Assembly (NCBI GenBank): GCA_921293015.1 | Contig: OV121091.1 | Coordinates: forward strand, 41,276,839-41,340,838 | Source: Phorcus lineatus | Taxonomy: Eukaryota > Mollusca > Gastropoda > Trochida > Trochidae | DNA length: 64,000 nucleotides | Reading direction: 5' to 3' | In this document: in pieces, positions 60,579-64,000 of the stretch | How the letters are laid out: each line of letters opens with the position of its first letter | Position numbering within the stretch: position 1 is the first letter of the stretch | Program-made: the position numbers and the translations under genes | The notes under the pieces: model-generated | Told to the model about the DNA's origin: nothing | Database searches by the model: none | What the model saw: only the letters and a program-made list of their open reading frames with translations

Positions 60579-61999
60579 ATGTCGTGTGTGAGTGACATCA
60601 TCGTTAGGGCCATGTACGTTCTCAAGCGCCTGTTCAGGTCCGGGGGACAGACTGAGACCAAGGCCGAACTGGATCAGAGCAAGCTAGTTAGACGGGTGGG
60701 GCGGAAGGGCAAGACCAAGGGAAACTTCAACATGCCCTGTGGAGTCGCCATTACTAAGGCTGGTGAGTTGGGCATACATTATCCTTTACGTTGTGCACAA
60801 CAAAGATGCGTTTGCCTTTCCGCAGAATCATTCTGTCTCTATTGGTGTTCGTAGTATACGTTCATTTTCTAAAGAATATAAAGTAAATGTACTTGCAACC
60901 GTTGTAGAAACCTTATACATTCCTCTATTGGCTTAAGCTTAGTGTAGTTTTATTATTTTCACTAACGTTACCTCGCTGCTAAGGTTATAAGTGCAAGGTC
61001 AGCATATCATGAAACACCAATTTCTTTTCTCATTTTGCGATTGAACTACTTTAAATGTAAAATGGTTAAACATTAGTTTAGAGACCGAATCTAATGGTCA
61101 GTAACCCATAGTGACAATAGCCTTTTCGGTTTTAAGATTTTAAGATTCATGGTTTTTGTAAGGTTTCTCAGTTCATGAAATGTTCTTGTGATCCAGGCGA
61201 CATAGTTGTAGCGGATACGGAGAACCATAGGATCCAGATCTTCTCACCAGAGGGCGTCTTCAAGTTCAAGTTCGGGGTCAAGGGCAGCAAACCTGACCAG
61301 GTCAACTATCCCATGTGTGTTGCAATCACAAACGATGAGTGCGTAGCGTTGACCGACAGTGTGAACGCCTGTGTTAAAATATTTTCAGTCACTGGAGTAT
61401 TTAAGGAGAAGCATGGTGGTAACGATATGTTCGAGTTTCCCTATGGGATTGCCGTCAGTCCGGATAATTACATCGTCGTTACCGACATTAGCAAACACTC
61501 AGTGATCGTTCTCTACCCTAGCGGCGGTGTAAGTCACACATTCGGTTGCTATGGAGACGCGCCGAAGGAATTCGACCATCCTTATTTTGTTGCTGTCAAT
61601 AAAAACAAACAAATCGTCGTCTCCGACGCCGGAAACAGTGCCATTAAAATCTTCCATTTTGAAGGCAAACTGCTCCGCTCCTTTTCAATGAACGACTTCC
61701 GACTTCCGGCGGAAGAGACGTTTGTTTCTCTGCAGGGATTGTGCACGGATACTGACGGCAATACAATTGTTATATGCAACAGCACCCTCTACATCCTCAC
61801 CAAGAACGGACGGCTGTGGGAGATTCTTGTACCCAAAGACGGACTCCACTCCCCCAAGTGCGTGACTTTCTCCCCCCTTGGGCGTATCGTGGTCACCCAG
61901 TCGGACTATAACGACCGCCATGAAATGTGTATTTATAAGTACAATGTTGACGATTACAAACCGTTGAATACGTTAGTGTTTTACGCCATTTCTATTTAA
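60579..61999 (+). CDS. NHL-repeat six-bladed beta-propeller protein, 328 aa
   Basis: Two coding exons: 60579-60762 (donor TG|GTGAGT) and 61197-61999 (acceptor ATCCAG). They join in phase 1 exactly inside the first blade, giving CGVAITKAGDIVVADTENHR. The start is the ATG in GCCATGT; upstream in frame there is only a stop (60519). Residues 1-40 are basic and may anchor or extend the propeller (MYVLKRLFRSGG). Six NHL blades follow, at about 50-77, 98-124, 142-167, 188-214, 238-262 and 279-308, with typical FxxPxGVAV...G.IVVADT.N.RI.IF patterns in the first four. Blades 5 and 6 are degenerate. The fold matches the C-terminal propeller of TRIM2, TRIM3, TRIM71 and Brat, which binds RNA or protein partners, but RING, B-box and coiled coil are absent. 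The reading frame is intact. Confidence 0.85.
60763..61196 (+). other. Intron of the NHL gene
   Basis: 434 bases, GTGAGT to CAG, phase 1, with nothing else recognisable inside. Open frames that cross the donor are read-through artefacts. Confidence 0.85.
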
Positions 62000-64000
62000 C
62001 GTTAGTAGACGTAGTGTAGTGTTGTGCTAGAATACAGGTACTGTAGATGAGACCTTGTTACTACTATGTGCCATAAGGGACGAACGGACAGTCAGACGGA
62101 CAGAGAGTTGGTCAGTCCCTACACAAACCATCGTTATAGTTTTATCTATCCATCAAGTAATGTATTGGTACAGTTCTGTATGGGGTGTGACTGCTTATCA
62201 ATACTGCTGGATTCAGCCATGTTTCACACTCATATTTCAGCCATTAACAGATACATTGGAGCAGCAACCGTATACTGTAATGGCTAAGATCCTAAGAACT
62301 GGAATTGTTTTGTTAAGATATGCCTTTGAGCTAATTTTGCTTGTATTTGACTCCATTAATAATGCATGGTATACGATGTCAAATACTCATGCAACCTTGT
62401 TATGATTGAAGTGAACTATTTGTGGTTATGTCCTATCTGGAAGAGTCGCTGTCGTGTTATGGGTGCTAAATGAAAATTTATCAACGCACAGGATAATCTT
62501 CTCATGTTATATGCCGGCTTTGTCGTCAGTACAAAACATCGTCATAGTGCAATGAGACAAAGGGTCGTCCCTATTACGCGCTTATGTGATTACCCGATAG
62601 TTTTAGTCTTAAATCGAAACAAAACAGAATCATTATTTGAAAGTGAGATGAGTGCCGGTTGACAAAACGTTGCAAGGTGTTCAAAGATAATTTTACATTG
62701 ATCTTTAAGAGAAGTTTTTTATATCAGCTACCCAAAAACTATTTCAAAAACGCATCATTTGCTGTTTAAAAGAGGCTGATATGTGTGTACTATACTGTTT
62801 AATTGCTGTTCTTCAGAAACTCAAGGTATCTAGATCTTCATCCTCACTGTCCCTTTAAATAGCGAACTATTTCCATCGAATATAACTAAGAGTAACTATT
62901 AGTTTTTTATTGATTGAAATATAAGTTAACATCTTACCATTAGATTAAAATTGCTCTAACGGAACAATCCAATAGAGTTCTTTAAGTTGTCGATAGAGCA
63001 TATATCAACTGCTGTTCTTATAGATATGATAGATACTTAAAATGCACACACTTATGAATATCAGAGGAATCGTTTACTCACTGTGTGGCCGTTTTCTTTC
63101 CATTCTATATTGAACTATCGTGGGATTAGTCAACCTTTTGTTGATCTATCATAGTTAAGTGAAGTAATATTATAGATTCTTTCAGTGAATTGGTAACAGG
63201 ACGTAGCAAACGTGAATGCAAATTAATGAAATTACATTATGCTGACAAACTTAACAGCTTTGCATATTTTACTAGAAAACAATATGCCGAGAAGTGTACA
63301 ATCTGCAATATTTTATGAAAAGAAAGGTTGAGTTACAATATATTTTCGTTCATTTATGAGCGTTTACTACAAACTCGTTCACAAATCAAATGAATTTCTT
63401 TTATCGATTTAATCTTTTAATGTTATTTTACCAAGACGATTTCTTTTAAGTTAAAATCGGTATAACTATGAGAGAATATTATGACTTAAGAAGATAAATA
63501 GTGATATAAAGATGTATTCCTCAAAACTTATAACTTTGACACATATTTTGATCCTGTTACATGCATGTCCAAATGGAGCATTCATTCAATACCTCTTCGA
63601 TGTGAATAAATGTGTACATATTGTTATAATTTATATGCATAAGTTACTTCATATACTGTAGATAGAAGAAAGCGTTGTAACTTTACTTATTTTCCCAAGC
63701 TGAGCATGGGTGTCATATTTCCCACATTGTTAAAGGTTAAAGACCGACAATTATTGTGATTCACTGTTTAACTTATACCAACCATTTCGTGTTTATTTTT
63801 GTAGTCGTTTTGGCAATTTTCACATTTTACAGGCGCTTCATTCAATCTCCGTTTTTTAATAGACATATCAGATTTGCTCACTGGTATTTACTCTTTAAAT
63901 ACTGGTACTTGTCACATCCTACGTAATTAGCAGGAAAGTGAACGACAATGTTACACTAGGAATTGCTTAAACTCCTGTAACTTTTATTCACCATTCATCA
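62000..64000. other. DNA downstream of the NHL gene
   Basis: AT-rich and without recognisable genes. No AATAAA is seen in the first 1 kb after the stop; an ATTAAA occurs at about 62943 and an AATAAA near 63606. The frames at 62055-62405 and 62066-62287 lack domains. Confidence 0.45.

Noticed and set aside
48321-60762. Joining the MDFIYRPAFIDYM exon to the NHL gene
   Set aside because: The phase-0 junction would enter the exon at 60482 in a frame other than the NHL frame and meet a stop after 37 codons.

Overview
This window is AT-rich, intron-bearing animal DNA. Two real host gene loci sit at its ends, separated by about 45 kb of intergenic or intronic DNA holding a LINE, a MULE remnant, several MITE or fold-back elements, a SINE and many minisatellites. 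The intron structure, the SINE type, the TTAA and hairpin MITEs and the kind of NHL-repeat protein suggest a mollusc, most likely a bivalve. This is an inference; no species marker is visible. I saw no rRNA, CRISPR, retroviral, LTR or Polinton-like element.

Left end, minus strand: two tandem SKAP (Src kinase-associated phosphoprotein) paralogues. The complete upstream copy (here SKAP-A) has seven coding exons between 14149 and 5651. It has the N-terminal dimerisation helices, a full PH domain and an acidic, tyrosine- and proline-rich tail, but no SH3 domain. The downstream copy (SKAP-B) starts at 3636 and shows its first two coding exons, with the same intron positions and phases; the rest lies beyond base 1. 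SKAP proteins are cytosolic adaptors that couple immune receptors and Src-family kinases to integrins and actin.

Middle: a MULE transposase fragment inside inverted repeats (14994-15800). A nearly intact two-ORF LINE on the minus strand (about 18059-22640), whose ORF2 follows ORF1 in the same frame across one UAG with no usable AUG. Copies of a TTAA-flanked MITE (1030-1506, 24508-24948). Minisatellites with units of 111, 58, about 65, 56 and 36 bp, the last inside an element with GGGGAGACCGGGG ends (37302-38571). A long palindromic fold-back split by a tRNA-derived SINE (54822-55346). Possible promoters or first exons on the plus strand near 25.9 kb and 48.0 kb, and an orphan terminal-exon-like segment at 57.9 kb.

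Right end, plus strand: a two-coding-exon gene (60579-61999) for a 328-residue protein that is almost entirely a six-bladed NHL beta-propeller, like the C-terminal half of TRIM2/3/71 but without RING, B-box or coiled coil. A start-stop uORF (ATG TGA) lies in its leader exon.
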